Positions 11,453 through 23,493 of a stretch of DNA of 64,000 bases are shown here, piece after piece. Within the stretch, counting starts at the first letter, position 1. The number at the start of each line of letters is the position of its first letter. The notes below the pieces were generated by a model. The model was not told where the DNA came from. It was given only the letters and a program-made list of their open reading frames with translations, and did no database searches. A program made the position numbers and the translations under genes. The DNA is from Silene conica (lineage: Eukaryota > Streptophyta > Magnoliopsida > Caryophyllales > Caryophyllaceae), in assembly GCA_029255685.2 (NCBI GenBank), contig CM055313.2, positions 22,173,079 to 22,237,078 of the forward strand, in the 5' to 3' direction.

Positions 11453-12588
11453 TGTAACACCCCTCCTTTATAGATGCTGAGTTGTGACTCAACTCGGCCG
11501 AGTCAGTCGAACTCAGTCGAGTAAGCCGAACTCGACCGAGTAAGTGTTACTCGACTGAGTAGGTCTTACTCGGCCGAGTGCGTCTTTCCGGGAGTCAGGC
11601 CGCGGTTAATTATATAAACTAATCCGGAAACTTTATTTACTTTTAACCTAAATTTAAAAAACAGTAAACAGTCTCCTTCTTCATTCTCTTCCCCTCAAAC
11701 CTTCCTCAAGGTCTTAGCAAGAGTCTACAAGCGTCGATCATCTAGCCTAACCCGTATTCCATCAAGTAGTAAGTGTTATCCTATCGTATTCTTATCGTAG
11801 TTTATGGTTGTTTAGTGAGTAATCCCTGTGTGTATAATCCCTAGGAGGAGGAATCGTAGAGGAGCGTTGGTAGAACGATTGTGGAATCTTTCTTGCTATG
11901 TTTGCTATTGAGGTAGGGTTTCCCTACTCAGATCTATGTAATTTGACTGTGACAGTATTGTCACGGACTTCACGGTTGTATTCTGATATCACTGTGTTGT
12001 TATTTGAGATTATATTGGGAACATATGTGTGGTACCGTTGCGGGAAACGGCTCTCACACCTACGATCGCTCTTCGTGGGACCCGCCACGGTGATGATGTG
12101 CACATTAAGATTTAAGGATCTAGATACCCCTTGCCGCGAGCAAGTGGAGGATTGATGTGGGGCTTAAGGCCGGCACCTGGTTATTGTGACAGTGATATCA
12201 GTAGATTGTCATTATCAGATTGTGGTTTCTGTTATTGTATTATGACCGTCTCATTGTAGCAGTTTCTGACACTTGTGGTTGTTGTGATGATCCATGTAAT
12301 GTTGAGCAGAGTCTCAGGTTCGTAGATGTTGCTGTTTGCCGACTTGGGAGGATGGGTTACCATGTCAGTATTTTAGTGTCTTGATTAGATCACTTAGCTT
12401 CCGCAGATTTTGATTTTTGGTTTATATGCATAAGATGGTTGTAAAGTATACATTATCATTTTTACTCATTACTTATAATAAAGTGGCAATCATTGTTTAT
12501 CTTGATATTGTGCTTAGGAAATTGAGATGGTAGCACTTTCATAGTCTGATGGTTTCTCCTAAATGCCTTGGATTATGAGGATGTTACA
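11453..12588. mobile_element. Solo LTR, probably Ty3-type (fossil)
   Basis: A 1,136-bp block starts TGTAACA and ends TGTTACA, with a perfect 5-bp target duplication TCAAC on both sides (11448-11452, 12589-12593). It contains repeated ACTCGACCGAGT-type palindromic words near its 5' end. No internal region is present, so it is a solo LTR left by recombination between ends. Identical flanks suggest moderate age. The TGTAACACCC start is common in Ty3 chromovirus LTRs; lineage is inferred. Confidence 0.8.
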
Positions 12589-13785
12589 TCAACTCTCGTG
12601 TATACTATATTTTGTAATGTGATTAGCTATAATATAAATTAGAAATAAATAAATAACTTAGACAATAGATTTTATACGTGGAAAAACCCTTTGAATGGAA
12701 AAAAAACCACGGACACTAAGTGGGGAGAATATTTGATCACTTTGATTATTGAGATTTTGTATAAATTACAAGGGTATGTATTGTAGTATAATTTTTGCTT
12801 GACAGAGTATTCTATATATTGCGTATATCCTATCATGCGGCTCTAGCCCTGTTATTTATATCCTGCCTTCAACGTTCACATTTTTACTTGTAACGTAAGT
12901 TTTCAGCATTAACTTCGTTCCACCTTGATTGACTGCAGCCATTACTACCATCATTCAAGGTAGGCACGCTTTTATTCCGCTTTATTGTTTCCTTTTTTAC
13001 TCACTTGTTAGTAACAAATATGTTTTTGTTAATCATATAAGATCGCACCAATAATTATTATGTTAATTATCCGTTCGACTTTCCTAGTCTACTTATTTCT
13101 ATTCTGTAAGATAATACATTCTCTGATATCTGCAAATGCATTTTAAATTGAAAGCTGGCGCTCATTATTAAATATGATCAATTGATAAGAATACTCTGAA
13201 CTATGAGTGTCATACTCAAAATACTTCAAGCTCTATTTTAACTACCAATATAACTAACTAATGCTCTCATTCGCTTTTATTATAATATATGACTTGCTAC
13301 CTGCTAAATAAGTGAAGAAATTTCTAACCCTTCTTTAACCCGTCTTTCTCTAATTACTTCTCTGTTAATCTATTCACTTAATCACACCATTAAAACATGC
13401 TACAATAAGTTAACCAAACAACAAATTCTACTCAAAGCAAATGAGGGCATTAGTTGGTTATATTATTGGTAGTTAAAATAAAGTTTAGAGTATTTTGAGC
13501 AATTCATTCATAATTTGGAGTATTCTCATCAATTAATCCTATTAAATATTAATTCGATAGGTTAAGTCACCTAATTCAAACTCAGTCTCAAATAAAAGGG
13601 AACGTGATTTTACTTTTACTTTACTAAAATGAAGAGAGTATTTGACTAAATAACATACTAATTAAACAAGGTATAATATAATATAGTACTAGAATATATA
13701 GTGAGTACAAATATGATAATAGTGAACATAGTGTATTGATATAGTAATTAAGGCAACAACCCTTGTGATTTAAGATAACTAATTA

Positions 13786-15165
13786 CTAATTAGGGATGAG
13801 TTTGTGACGAGGCCTAGGAAGAGACGGTGATGCATCATATCTTCCATAATCATGTGTGTTTGCTCTCAGCAGCCTTTCATGGATATATAACTCGTCTTCT
13901 TTCTCATTTATGTTTTTGGATGCTTCCTGCATTATTGTATTCAACCATGCATGTCAAATCAACCAACAAATTGAATCTTCAACAAAATATTACTCCTGCT
14001 AATAAATCTATGATTTATGAAGGGAAGTAAAATGGTAGTAATTTGTTCAATTATTGTTTTATTTGATTTTTTGGTTCTAAATATTTAATTGTAATTTTAT
14101 CACTTTGCTCGTAATTTAAATGATAATTTTGTTTTTTGTAAGAATCTAAAATTAACTAAGCCTGATGTATTAAATAGAGGGAGGAGTTAATTCACGTCAC
14201 ACTATTTATTAATATAATCATACATTACTTATATACAAGTATTGTAATATACATGTGACATTTACAAAAAAAAAAGACTATAAAAAAAAATAAAGATTGA
14301 AAAGAAAAAAAATAATGTATTAATATCTATACGAGGTTAGAAAATATATATGGATTATATATTAATTATTTGCCATTATGAGAAACTAAATTTTAAAATC
14401 GTATAAATGTCTTACCGAATTAACCATTTACCCAAATTATTGCAAAATTAATTACATTGTTAAAACCTTAAAAATGTTTAAAATGTGAATTAAAATTCGA
14501 AAATGGTTAGTTCTATCTCTATTCAAAATCTCCCTATAAATAAATAATGATTAATGATTATTATTATTTTTTATTTCAGTCATCCAATCATCCATATCAT
14601 TACCCTAAAAAATATACATGGTAAATTATTAATATTTACGATATATAGTTGTAAACAAGACAAGAAGAAAGATAATTCCAACAAAAAAGGAAAATAGAAA
14701 CAAAATTATGATCGAGTAAGTAGGTCACCTCCTGATTTGCGCCTAGAGTTTGTTGGGTGAAGCTTGTCGTGGAAATAAACTTGGATTGGCGACCTATAAA
14801 TTATTAATCAATTAAAACATGCAATTCAGTTTATTTAGAGTAAGTATTGCTTAAGAGTTAAGACGCGTCTTAAGTTTAAGACGGGTCGAATAATGCTGCT
14901 TTGCTTATGTATGCATTATGCAACATCATAATTCATATGCATGCAACATGCATGCACTCGTACTTTAGGTACTATATGCACTTTCATTGTAACCACTAGA
15001 CAGACAAAGAGTTTTACGGTAATGAATGCCTAATAATCTTTAAAACTTACAAAGAATGCGACCTAGGAAATGAAGATACGTACCTGCAGATGAAATAGAT
15101 AGAAATGAGGCAGAAATAATGAGTAAAAGTAAGCATAAGTTGTTGATTATTGGCAAGAAGCCCAT
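13786..15165 (-). CDS. CIF-like: CIF-type sulfated peptide precursor (Casparian strip integrity factor family)
   Basis: Three exons, 15165-15084, 14793-14729 and 13926-13786, join in phase (82+65+141 nt) to give 95 residues plus a TAG stop. All junctions are GT-AG: TCTGCAG|GTACGT, TTTATAG|GTCGCC, CAGGAG|GTGACC and AATGCAG|GAAGC. Residues 1-27 form a signal peptide (MGFLPIINNLCLLLLIISAS, then FLSISSA). A variable region leads to HERLLRAN, then the C-terminal peptide, which starts DYGRYD and ends KLIPN. Known CIF1/CIF2 peptides are 21 residues, start DYG (Tyr sulfated by TPST) and end in PPFKLIPN. They are secreted and bind the LRR receptor kinases SGN3/GSO1 and GSO2 to seal the endodermal Casparian strip or, for other members, act in embryo and pollen surfaces. 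Here the peptide is also 21 residues, but PPF is replaced by PRH. Which paralogue it is cannot be told. The gene is not visible as a long ORF. Family identity follows from sequence; expression and activity are inferred. Confidence 0.9.
14841..14895. repeat. TIR fragment of a Mutator-like MITE in CIF intron 1
   Basis: AAGTATTGCTTAAGAGTTAA, then GACGCGTCTTAAGTTTAAGA, resembles the left end of the element at 1033 and the right end of 24220-24403. Only one end is present. Confidence 0.4.
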
Positions 15166-16559
15166 GATAATTCTGTTAATCTTGTAAATCAATGCTGTAT
15201 TTATTTGTTAATTATCAGGCAAATGCATGAAATGGGGTCTTCTTCTTCTTCTTGTTGTTGTTGTTTAGTTTGGTGCAAAAGACATGAACTTTAATTATGT
15301 ATGTATGAGTTGCATTTCTAGTAGATGATAAAGATAACACAATGATTAAATTTTATAGGTAAAGAATGTCATCTTTATGTTATTTTTATTATTATAAAAT
15401 CATATGGTAAAGCTGAGATGAGACCACTTTCCTTTTGTTGGGGCTCAACTCAACTCTACTAGTGGATTTTTTTAGCTAAATTAATCTCATCAAATTGTTA
15501 AAACAAACAATAATATATAATGTTGCAATGAATTATGTGAGGTAAATCTCGGTTAAGACCGATGGAGTAGTAATTAAAATTTAGAATAAATTAATAATTA
15601 CACCTATTTCATATACAATTTTTTCAAAAAAAAACTCCCTTTTAATTTTTTTCTTAATAAATTACACCCTAATATATTCTCAATTTATAAATTATACCCA
15701 AATTGACTTTTTGGGGAAAAGTCATCTTTTATGACTATTTTATCCCTACATAAATAATAAGAAAACATTACATGTGATTCTTCATTTTTCACTTTTTACT
15801 CTTTCGCCCAATTTCACCTTTCACTTACTCTAATCTTCAAGGACATTCAAAACAATTAAACTCTAAAGTTCTTCCCTTAAATTAAACCTTGTTGATTCAA
15901 CACTAATTTGCGGCAATTTCAAATTGATAACCATAATTTTCTCCCACAACTCTTGTTTATAGTTTACTATGTGTGTTTTAAACCCTAACTAGTGTAACCC
16001 CCGTGAAAAATCACGGGGTTGTGTATTTTTTTTAAAAGAAGAAGATAGATTATAGTTATTATATAATCAAAATTGTTCATAAGTACAACTTGAAGTTTTC
16101 GTTTTATCAGGATCGTTTAATATTTTGTAAGTGTCTCAAAGTTGTTAAACTTATTGAAAAAATAATGGTGAGTTAATGTCAGTGTTGATATTTCAAAATC
16201 TGTAAAATGACGGACATTAAAATACGCTCTTACAACCAACACAATCCTGGCATAATGAAGGTCTCTCATTCATAATGAAGGTTTGTCTTCAGCATTTTAT
16301 TTTCTAGTGTAACATCCGTGAAAAACTACGGAACTGTGTACTTTTCTTTTAAAAGAAGACGACAAATTATTTTTATTATATATATAACCAGAAATTTTAT
16401 TTATTAAACATGTATACTTAAAATAAAAACGAAAAAAATTAATATATATATATAAGGACATTTGAAAAAATGGTTGATAATCAATATATATAATTAAATG
16501 AGGCTTTTTTCTAAGCTTGTGGTAGTCTCCAACTTTTACAAAACTCTATTATTAATAAA

Positions 16560-17060
16560 TAATGATTTAATTACAATTTTCCTACTAGAATTAGGTGATA
16601 ATTTAATTATTTACAATTTTTCTATTAGAATTAGGAAATTAGAAAATAGATGATTAAATAATAATTTATTTATAATTTTCCTATTAGAATTAGAAAATAA
16701 GAAAATAATAAATTATTTACAATTTTTCTATTAGTTTCAGAAAAATAAAAAATAGCTAATTATTTACTTCCTCCATTTTTATATAATGTACCCATTTTAT
16801 TAAAATACTACACTCATATATTCAACAAATGGGTACATTATATAAAAACGGAGGATAGTACCATTTTCCTATTAGATTAGAGCATTATTATTAAAATGTG
16901 TATGCTTACTATTTAAGGTTGTTAATTTTATTCAACATTTTTATTAAAAATGAAAAATGGAAAATGAATTAGAAAATAATTGATTATTTACAATTTTCCT
17001 ATTAGACTTAGAATATTATTTTTTAATATTTATATACTTACTATTTAAGGTTATTAACTT
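16560..17060. repeat. Minisatellite of TTACAATTTTCCTATTAGAA units
   Basis: At least five imperfect copies of TATTTACAATTTTCCTATTA followed by GAATTAG occur, spaced about 60-190 bp apart, inside the 3.3-kb Helitron. A short Stowaway-like hairpin (16767-16858, TA-flanked) interrupts them. Confidence 0.5.
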
Positions 17061-17689
17061 TATTCAACATTTCTATTAAAAAAGTAAATGGCAAAGCGGA
17101 AGAAAGAACTAATTCAATTTGTCTTCGTCTTAACATTAAATTGGGTAAAAAATAGTCCACATTGGAATATGGAGACAAATCCATTACTTTTCCTTATGTA
17201 TTATGTTCTTATCTTTTCCATATTACTTGACCCTTCAAACTTCAAATAAATACCTACGTCTGGATTCATAATGTGTGAACTAAGATGAAAATAGTTAAGT
17301 ACTTAACTATATACAAATTTCTACTTAAAAGGAACGTTTGCAGATTAATCAAACATTCAACCAAATTAAGAGCAACACTATTATTTTTTTGGTACAAGAG
17401 TAGCACTGTTATTTAAGTGAATATTGTACACTTTCGTACTTAATTATGCGAAAAAAATGAGATAATTTCTTTAATTAAGTAAAAATAAAATAAGATAAAT
17501 GTCGTATATATTATACTTTAGAGAAATACAAAAAATGTCAACTTTCAATTAAGGACCAGAATGATGTAGATAAGTCAAGTGGAATAATTGTGTGGATGAC
17601 GTATTTTAAAAGTATTGAAATATATTTTATAAACAACAAAATATTTGTTCCGACATTCTGTTATAGAGTGACATATTTTTTTATAGGGG

Positions 17690-18860
17690 TCGGGGTAGAT
17701 AGATTTTTAGAAAGTAGATAAGTGTCTTCAGGGTTAGGGCTACTCTTCACTTTTAAGAGTGTGATGTAAGTAGTACAAAAAAAAAATAGGTCGGGGTTGT
17801 TCAGGTATAGAGTTGATGATTCCGATGATCAAGATGGTTAGTTTGGTATTAAATTACGATTTAAGGAGTATAAATATATATAAATATAAATAATAAAGAA
17901 CACAATGATGTAGGTGAGTTAAACTGAATAATTGTGGTGATGAGATGAAATGTAAGTGAGTATTAGAAGATATTCATAAACAACAAAGTAATGACAAATA
18001 AATGATGTTTCCGAGCCGGATAAAGTAAGTCGTAAAAAGATCAAAATTATTTTTTAATTAGTATTAGATTATAGTTTATTATAGTTCATATTCTTTTTTT
18101 CTCCATATTTTCAACTTATTCTTTAAAGTGGGCATTGTCTTACATATAGGATAAGGGTTGATTTTACATTGGATGTGTCAAATTTTTAGGGATGGGGATA
18201 GATACGTTTCGAGGAAGTAGGTAAGTATCTTCGGTGATAAGGTTACTCTCCGACGATTAAGCGTGTGATTTGAATTGTACATGAAAATGTCTACGGGTTA
18301 GGGTTGTTCAGCGATACAGTTGATTCTGTTGGTCAAGTTGGAAGTTGGGTAGTTAGTTGAGAAGACTACGACGAATATCTAAATGGTGTGGAAAAAAGGA
18401 TACATATGTACTATGACAATGATTAGAACAACTGTGAAAGTAAGTAGATAAATTTTATTTCAAAGTTCTATTTTTGTGAAAATAACATAGATATAGATGT
18501 TGTGAAAATAGGTTAAAAATCTATGAGATAACATGTACTCCCTCCGTCCCAGTGAGATGTTTACACTTACTTCATTCTGTGAGGGGAAAATAAAGTAAGT
18601 GTAAACATCTCACTGGAACAGAGGGGGTATATATATATACTTAATTTTGATTGTTATAAGGTGAGGGTTGACTTTAAATCGAATGTGTCTATTTTTTTTT
18701 TTTTGATGAGTAGGGATAGATATGTTTTGAGAGAGGAGGTAAGTGTCTTGGAAGGTAGGGGTTACTCTCTGATGTTGAAGAGCGTAATTTTAGGAATACA
18801 TTGTACAATTGATTTTGATGGTTAAGTGGTTAGGTGACTGAAAATAGTACTCGACGAGTA
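17690..18860. repeat. Three degenerate ~500-bp direct repeats in the Helitron
   Basis: The block GGGATAGATA..GTAAGTGTCTT..GGTTACTCTC followed by AAGAGTGTGAT recurs at about 17690, 18185 and 18700. Each is trailed by a GTTGATTCTG..GGTCAAG block. The even spacing (495-515 bp) indicates an old internal tandem amplification. Confidence 0.5.
18538..18627. mobile_element. Stowaway hairpin MITE (innermost of nest)
   Basis: The 90-bp near-perfect hairpin starts CTCCCTCCGTCCCAGTGAGA, ends CTCACTGGAACAGAGGGGG and is flanked by TA. Little loop divergence suggests it is young relative to its host Helitron. Confidence 0.85.
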
Positions 18861-19198
18861 GAATTACTCCATGTCGTTTACAATGTGATTTAGGAGATAG
18901 AAAAATATATTTGTATGTGGGGATAAATTATTTAGGGATATGAATATGGTCAAGGTTGATTCTGATGGGTTTAGTTAGTTAATTGGGTGAAAATGGTTGA
19001 ATATGGAAAAAATGGATAACATGAGATATTGATTGATTGGAGAAGGTAAATAAATAAATTTTATTTGAAAAAGTGTATAATATGAAAATAAGAATCGACA
19101 AAGAGTATAAATATAAGCTAAAAATATTTAAAATATCATGTGTATAAACTCGATTTTATTTCTGTGTTAGACACAAAACTAAACAATCATATGTTATA

Positions 19199-19465
19199 CT
19201 CCCTTTAATCCAATCGAATACAACCTTTAGTAGGAGAATAAATTTTAATGTGGAATGACTTTATAGCGTATTTTGTGTCGGTGTTCTTAAAAATATTTAG
19301 GGTTGTGTATTAAAAAAATGTTGTAATGTGGAGTTTTAGTTGCAATTGTATCATTGTAAATATAAGAAGATATTTATGTCAATTATTTTACCAAGTATGA
19401 AAGAAAACATTGGATTAAATTGTACACAAATAGAATGTTGAAACATTGGATAAGAATGAAGCGAG
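19199..19465. mobile_element. Degenerate Stowaway-like MITE in Helitron
   Basis: CTCCCTTTAATCCAATCGAA at the left and TTGGATAAGAATGAAGCGAG at the right are imperfect inverted repeats bounded by TA. Confidence 0.5.
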
Positions 19466-21401
19466 TATATGCTATGTCAATATTATACTTCGTATGATTA
19501 ATTTTTTATTGAGTTATTTTTTTCATGATTAAAATGATTGTAACATACTTAATTTCATTATATTATTTCGGTTATATTGTTTGGAACCTTTTATTCCTTT
19601 ACTATTTCTCTCAAATCTCATTTGCCAACTAAATAGGGAATTTTCTACTTCTTCCCAATATTGACATGACATTAGTTATTAACTGACAAAATCTAAAACA
19701 ATAATATATCAAACATTAAATGCACAATTAATATTTTACAACTAAAATGAGTAATACAAAACACTATAATTGCAACTTATTTCAATATCCGTGCAACGCA
19801 CGGGCAAGGAAACTAGTATATAATAAGATAACATATGATAATGTTAATGGGAGTAATAATTGTGAGGCGTATAAAAATGAAACTATTAAGACATAGTTAA
19901 AAAAGGAAACTATAAAATTCAGATTTGAGAACTTTAAGATATATGTAAATTTCCTATAAAAAAAAGATATATGTAAATTAATTAAAGAAACAAAATTAAG
20001 ATAAGTATATTCGATATATTGCAGAAAATGGAAACAATGTAAAAATCGGTTAATGGAAGCTGACATGGCTACTATTGTTCACGTTATTGGCTGAAAAAAA
20101 ACTAAAATTATGAGGTTGAATGAGAGAGTTCCATTAGACTAATTCTAAAACCACATTGCGCCACATAATCGCTTTTACAAGATTCTTTAATATATATAAT
20201 GATTTTATTTATTAAACATGTATATTTAAAATAAAAACGAAAAAAAATTAATATATATATATATAAGGACATTTGAAAAAATGGTTGATAATATATAATA
20301 AGATAACATATGATAATGTTAATGGGAGTAATAATTGTGAGGCGTATAAAAATGGAACTATTAAGACATAGTTAAAAAAGGAAACTATAAAATTCAGATT
20401 TGAGAACTTTAAGATATATGTAAATTTCATATAAAAAAAAGATATATGTAAATTAATTAAAGAAACAAAATTAAGATAAGTATATTCGATATATTGCAGA
20501 AAATGGAAACAATGTAAAAATCGGTTAATGGAAGCTGACATGGCTACTATTGTTCACGTTATTGGCTGAAAAAAACTAAAATTATGAGGTTATTGAATGA
20601 GAGAGTTTCATTAGACTAATTCTAAAACCACATTGCGCCACATAATCGCTTTTACAAGATTCTTTAATATATATAATGATGATAATGATGATAATGATGA
20701 TTTATGGGTTAAATTGCAAACCCTAAATTCTGGGTTTAATTTGATTTGTTCGTACCATATTTTGTGTTTTGTAATCTACGTATTCTGAGTTTCAATGGAT
20801 TGATAGCCTTGTTTGAAATCCTCAAATTTGGTAATAAAACCCTAATTTATTGGCGTTGAACTCTAATTAATTAGATTGTTTTGAACCCTGATTTATTATG
20901 TACTTTTACGTCTAATATATGGGTCTGTAACTCAAATTTATGGGTTTGAAACCCTAATTTTTGTCAAGAAGATAAACATTACCTTAAAAAGTGGGGAATA
21001 TATAGGAAGAGGGATGAATGGAGAAGTAGAGTGAAGAGTATAAAGAAGAAATAAGGCATGAAGTCTATAAGAGTAAATAAGGGTATTTTCATCAAAAAAA
21101 TTAATCATAAAAACAGAAAAATTGAATATTGACAGAATTTGTTACCCAAAAGGCAAATTGAGTGCAATTTATAAAAAGGAACATTTTAGAAGAGTAATTT
21201 TTTAAAAAGTTTTTCAAAGAGAGTTTTTTTTTGGAAAAAAATGGTATATAAAAGGATATGATTATTAATTTACTCTAAAATTTATGTCAATATATATTCT
21301 TATAAGACATATTAGATCGATAATCTTAAAGTGGTTATACTTATGATTATCGGGATAGGAAGAACTCAAATTGACGCACGCATATATAGCTCTCTAAAAA
21401 G

Positions 21402-21941
21402 CAGGGGCGGAGTCAAGAATTTATTTTATGTAGGGTTAAATTTTTTTTCCGGTTACACTCATATTTGTAACTTACAAAGTGAGAATTATAGTTAGCTTAA
21501 AAATGGGTCTAATTAAAACAGTTATATTAAGTATTAACATATAATACTTTTGCGTTGGCCAAACCCAAAACCCGCCATTCTTAGGTTATTTAAAACCGAA
21601 ATGGAATCTTTTAATGTTTTTAGCATCTAACATCCATTAAGTAGTATGTATGGAAATATTTATTCAAATTAGCCTGAAAATTATTTCAATTTTTTGACAA
21701 TCTACAAGTCTAAAATTCATTGAATTTTATATGCTCGATAAAACATACAATACTTATACTTTTTACGAAATAAAAAAATACAAATTTTGCTTAAAATAAG
21801 TCTTAAACCTGAGCAATTTTATATTGAAAACTCTTGAAAACCCACATTATTTACTTATAAACTTAAAACTATCTATCCGAAAATTGTATTAAGCTATAGT
21901 CCATATAACCACTAAAGTGGCTTCGCCGGCCTCCGTCCCTG
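21402..21941. mobile_element. hAT-like non-autonomous element
   Basis: The ends CAGGGGCGGAG and CTCCGTCCCTG are inverted. The flanking 8-bp sequences CTAAAAAG (21394-21401) and CTAAGAAG (21942-21949) match at 7 of 8. 540 bp, AT-rich interior, no coding frame. Confidence 0.75.
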
Positions 21942-22072
21942 CTAAGAAGTTAATAAATGAATTAATAGATGATATTTGAAGTGCGAGAGATTGTACTATC
22001 TTACTAGATACAAAGTATTAAAGAGTATATATGTACAAAATGTCACGATCTTACACTGTGTACTAATATGTA

Positions 22073-22163
22073 CTCCCTCTACAGACCTATGATCCTCTCA
22101 TTTTATTAAAATAATACTCAAATATAATAGAGAAATGAGAAGATCGTAGGTGTGTAGAGGGAT
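22073..22163. mobile_element. Stowaway-like MITE
   Basis: CTCCCTCTACAGACCTATGA at the left is matched by the complement of TCGTAGGTGTGTAGAGGGA at the right; the hairpin is TA-flanked. Confidence 0.65.
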
Positions 22164-22190
22164 TACTATGTAACGACCATAGTTATACAT

Positions 22191-22234
22191 AATCTAACGA
22201 ATTGACAAAAATAATCTAACGAATTGACAAAAAT
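22191..22234. repeat. Perfect 21-bp tandem duplication
   Basis: AATCTAACGAATTGACAAAA occurs twice in direct succession, a recent slippage event. Confidence 0.7.
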
Positions 22235-22593
22235 GAATAACGACATTGAAATTGTAAGAGTTAGAAAAAATTTATTAATAATTGCGTACTTTATGAAAAA
22301 TACTTGTAATATGGAAATTTGTCCTTGCTTTTGATGGGTGGTGGTAGTTGATTAAGCAATAAGCATATATAGGGTTATAGACTTATAGTATCAATAATTC
22401 CCTTGTATGAGATTATTTTTCTCAATTTACAAACTTAGTGATCAATGCCAAAGTGTAACTACTTATAGGTAGTGCCTACATTTTGATTACTAATAAAATT
22501 GCATCTAATTTCAAAATTAGTTGGAGTATATGCATGGATATTGACTTAAAATGGCAATTCATTTGCATATCAATTTCTTCCTTCACATATATA

Positions 22594-23180
22594 CTAGTTT
22601 TTGGCTTGCACGAGTTGTTTTCAAATCGTTAAATTATAGATGTTCATAAATTTTATTTTATATCTAACGTCTATACTACACCTTTTTATTAAAATTTGAT
22701 TTTGTTTTATATCTACGTCTATACACTTTTGTTTATGACTTGATTTTCGCAAAATATTTCAATTGATGATATTTATTTGTACACTATTCTTGGTTGTTAG
22801 ATTAATATTAAATTATTTTTATTGTTTTTTAATTTAGTATTGTCAAGATTTTTTTTCAATTGCTGTAAATTGTTAATTATTATTGTTTATTGTAATTATG
22901 TATTACGTATAAATTGTTATGTAATAGTTCTAGACAAACGACGTTCGAAGTTATTATATTTCTTATATACTTATATTAAAAGTGTTACTTAATAATTGTA
23001 CATATTGACAGTTTTTTGTAGAAAATCATGTTTACGAACTTATATTAAAAGTGTTACGTAATAATTGTAAAACTCTTCTTTCAAACAGTTCAAATTAAAA
23101 TCATTATACAACTTTGCGGATCGTTGATGACGTGGCTCAACCACAGCCTTCTATATTATCTTGCAATTATATAAATAAGA
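22594..23180 (-). mobile_element. Short Helitron (minus strand)
   Basis: On the minus strand it starts TCTTATTTATATAATTGCAA and ends CGTGCAAGCCAAAAACTAG. It is flanked by A and T as Helitrons require. The subterminal GGCTGTGGTTGAGCCACGTC resembles other plant Helitron 5' regions. The 3' hairpin is weak. 587 bp. Confidence 0.6.
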
Positions 23181-23493
23181 TAGGATGATTCAAGTGAGTA
23201 GAGATACTTCCTTGTAGGTATGTAGCACCTTAACGGTCTCTAAGTACTTATCATATTGTCAACTTCTAAATGTTAATACAAAATAGAAAAGTGCACATAC
23301 CCTCATGTTTGTGAAACAGAAATTTCATCCGAACAACTTCTAAAATCGTGATTTGTAGTTTAACCATCAAACATATAGAAAACAACAGAAAAATGAACTT
23401 CATCATCGAATTAAATTGGTTAAAATTTGTCATTATCTCTAAGACGTACTCTAAGTTACAAACCCCTGACCTACCTTATTACTTGTATAGACT

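Larger units (their letters stand above)
16481..19816 (+). mobile_element. 3.3-kb non-autonomous Helitron with preserved empty site
   Basis: It starts TCAATATATATAATTAAATG and ends with hairpin CCGTGCAACGCACGG, then GCAAGGAAACTAG, followed by T. The flanks GATAA and TATATAATAAG fuse to GATAATATATAATAAG, exactly the uninterrupted sequence in the neighbouring tandem copy at about 20286-20301. That proves insertion between A and T without target duplication. It has no coding capacity. Confidence 0.9.
15989..20700 (-). mobile_element. Minus-strand Helitron, rearranged in tandem
   Basis: Read on the minus strand, the 3' terminus is a CCCCGTGA/TCACGGGG hairpin followed by TTACACTAG and then T. The 5' side carries the Helitron-like start ATTAAAGAATCTTGTAAAAG near 20650 and 20170. 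Removing 15989-20700 joins ACCCTAA to TTTATGGG, which restores the surrounding AACCCTAATTTAT repeat and so supports both ends and the A|T target. A second, related 3' end (hairpin plus TTACACTAG) lies at 16304. The interior is duplicated in tandem: 16383-16480 plus 19817-20197 form copy 1, and 20200-20690 is copy 2. No Rep/helicase frame is present. Confidence 0.7.
15584..21275. mobile_element. Mutator-like element hosting a nest of Helitrons
   Basis: A perfect 9-bp duplication TAAAATTTA lies at 15575-15583 and 21276-21284. The ends are long imperfect inverted repeats: GAATAAATTAATAATTACAC at the left, GAGTAAATTAATAATCATAT on the reverse complement of the right, continuing through ATATAC...TTTTTTC and the AAAAAAACTC block. 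Without its passengers (15989-20700) the element is about 980 bp. Its interior has degenerate AACCCTAATTTAT/GGGTTTGA repeats and no protein frame. Confidence 0.85.

Noticed and set aside
19782-20541. Two similar minus-strand frames of about 95 residues (MSASINRFLHCFHFLQYIEY...)
   Set aside because: They are the two copies of a tandemly duplicated AT-rich Helitron interior. Phe/Leu/Ile-rich composition fits non-coding AT-rich DNA.
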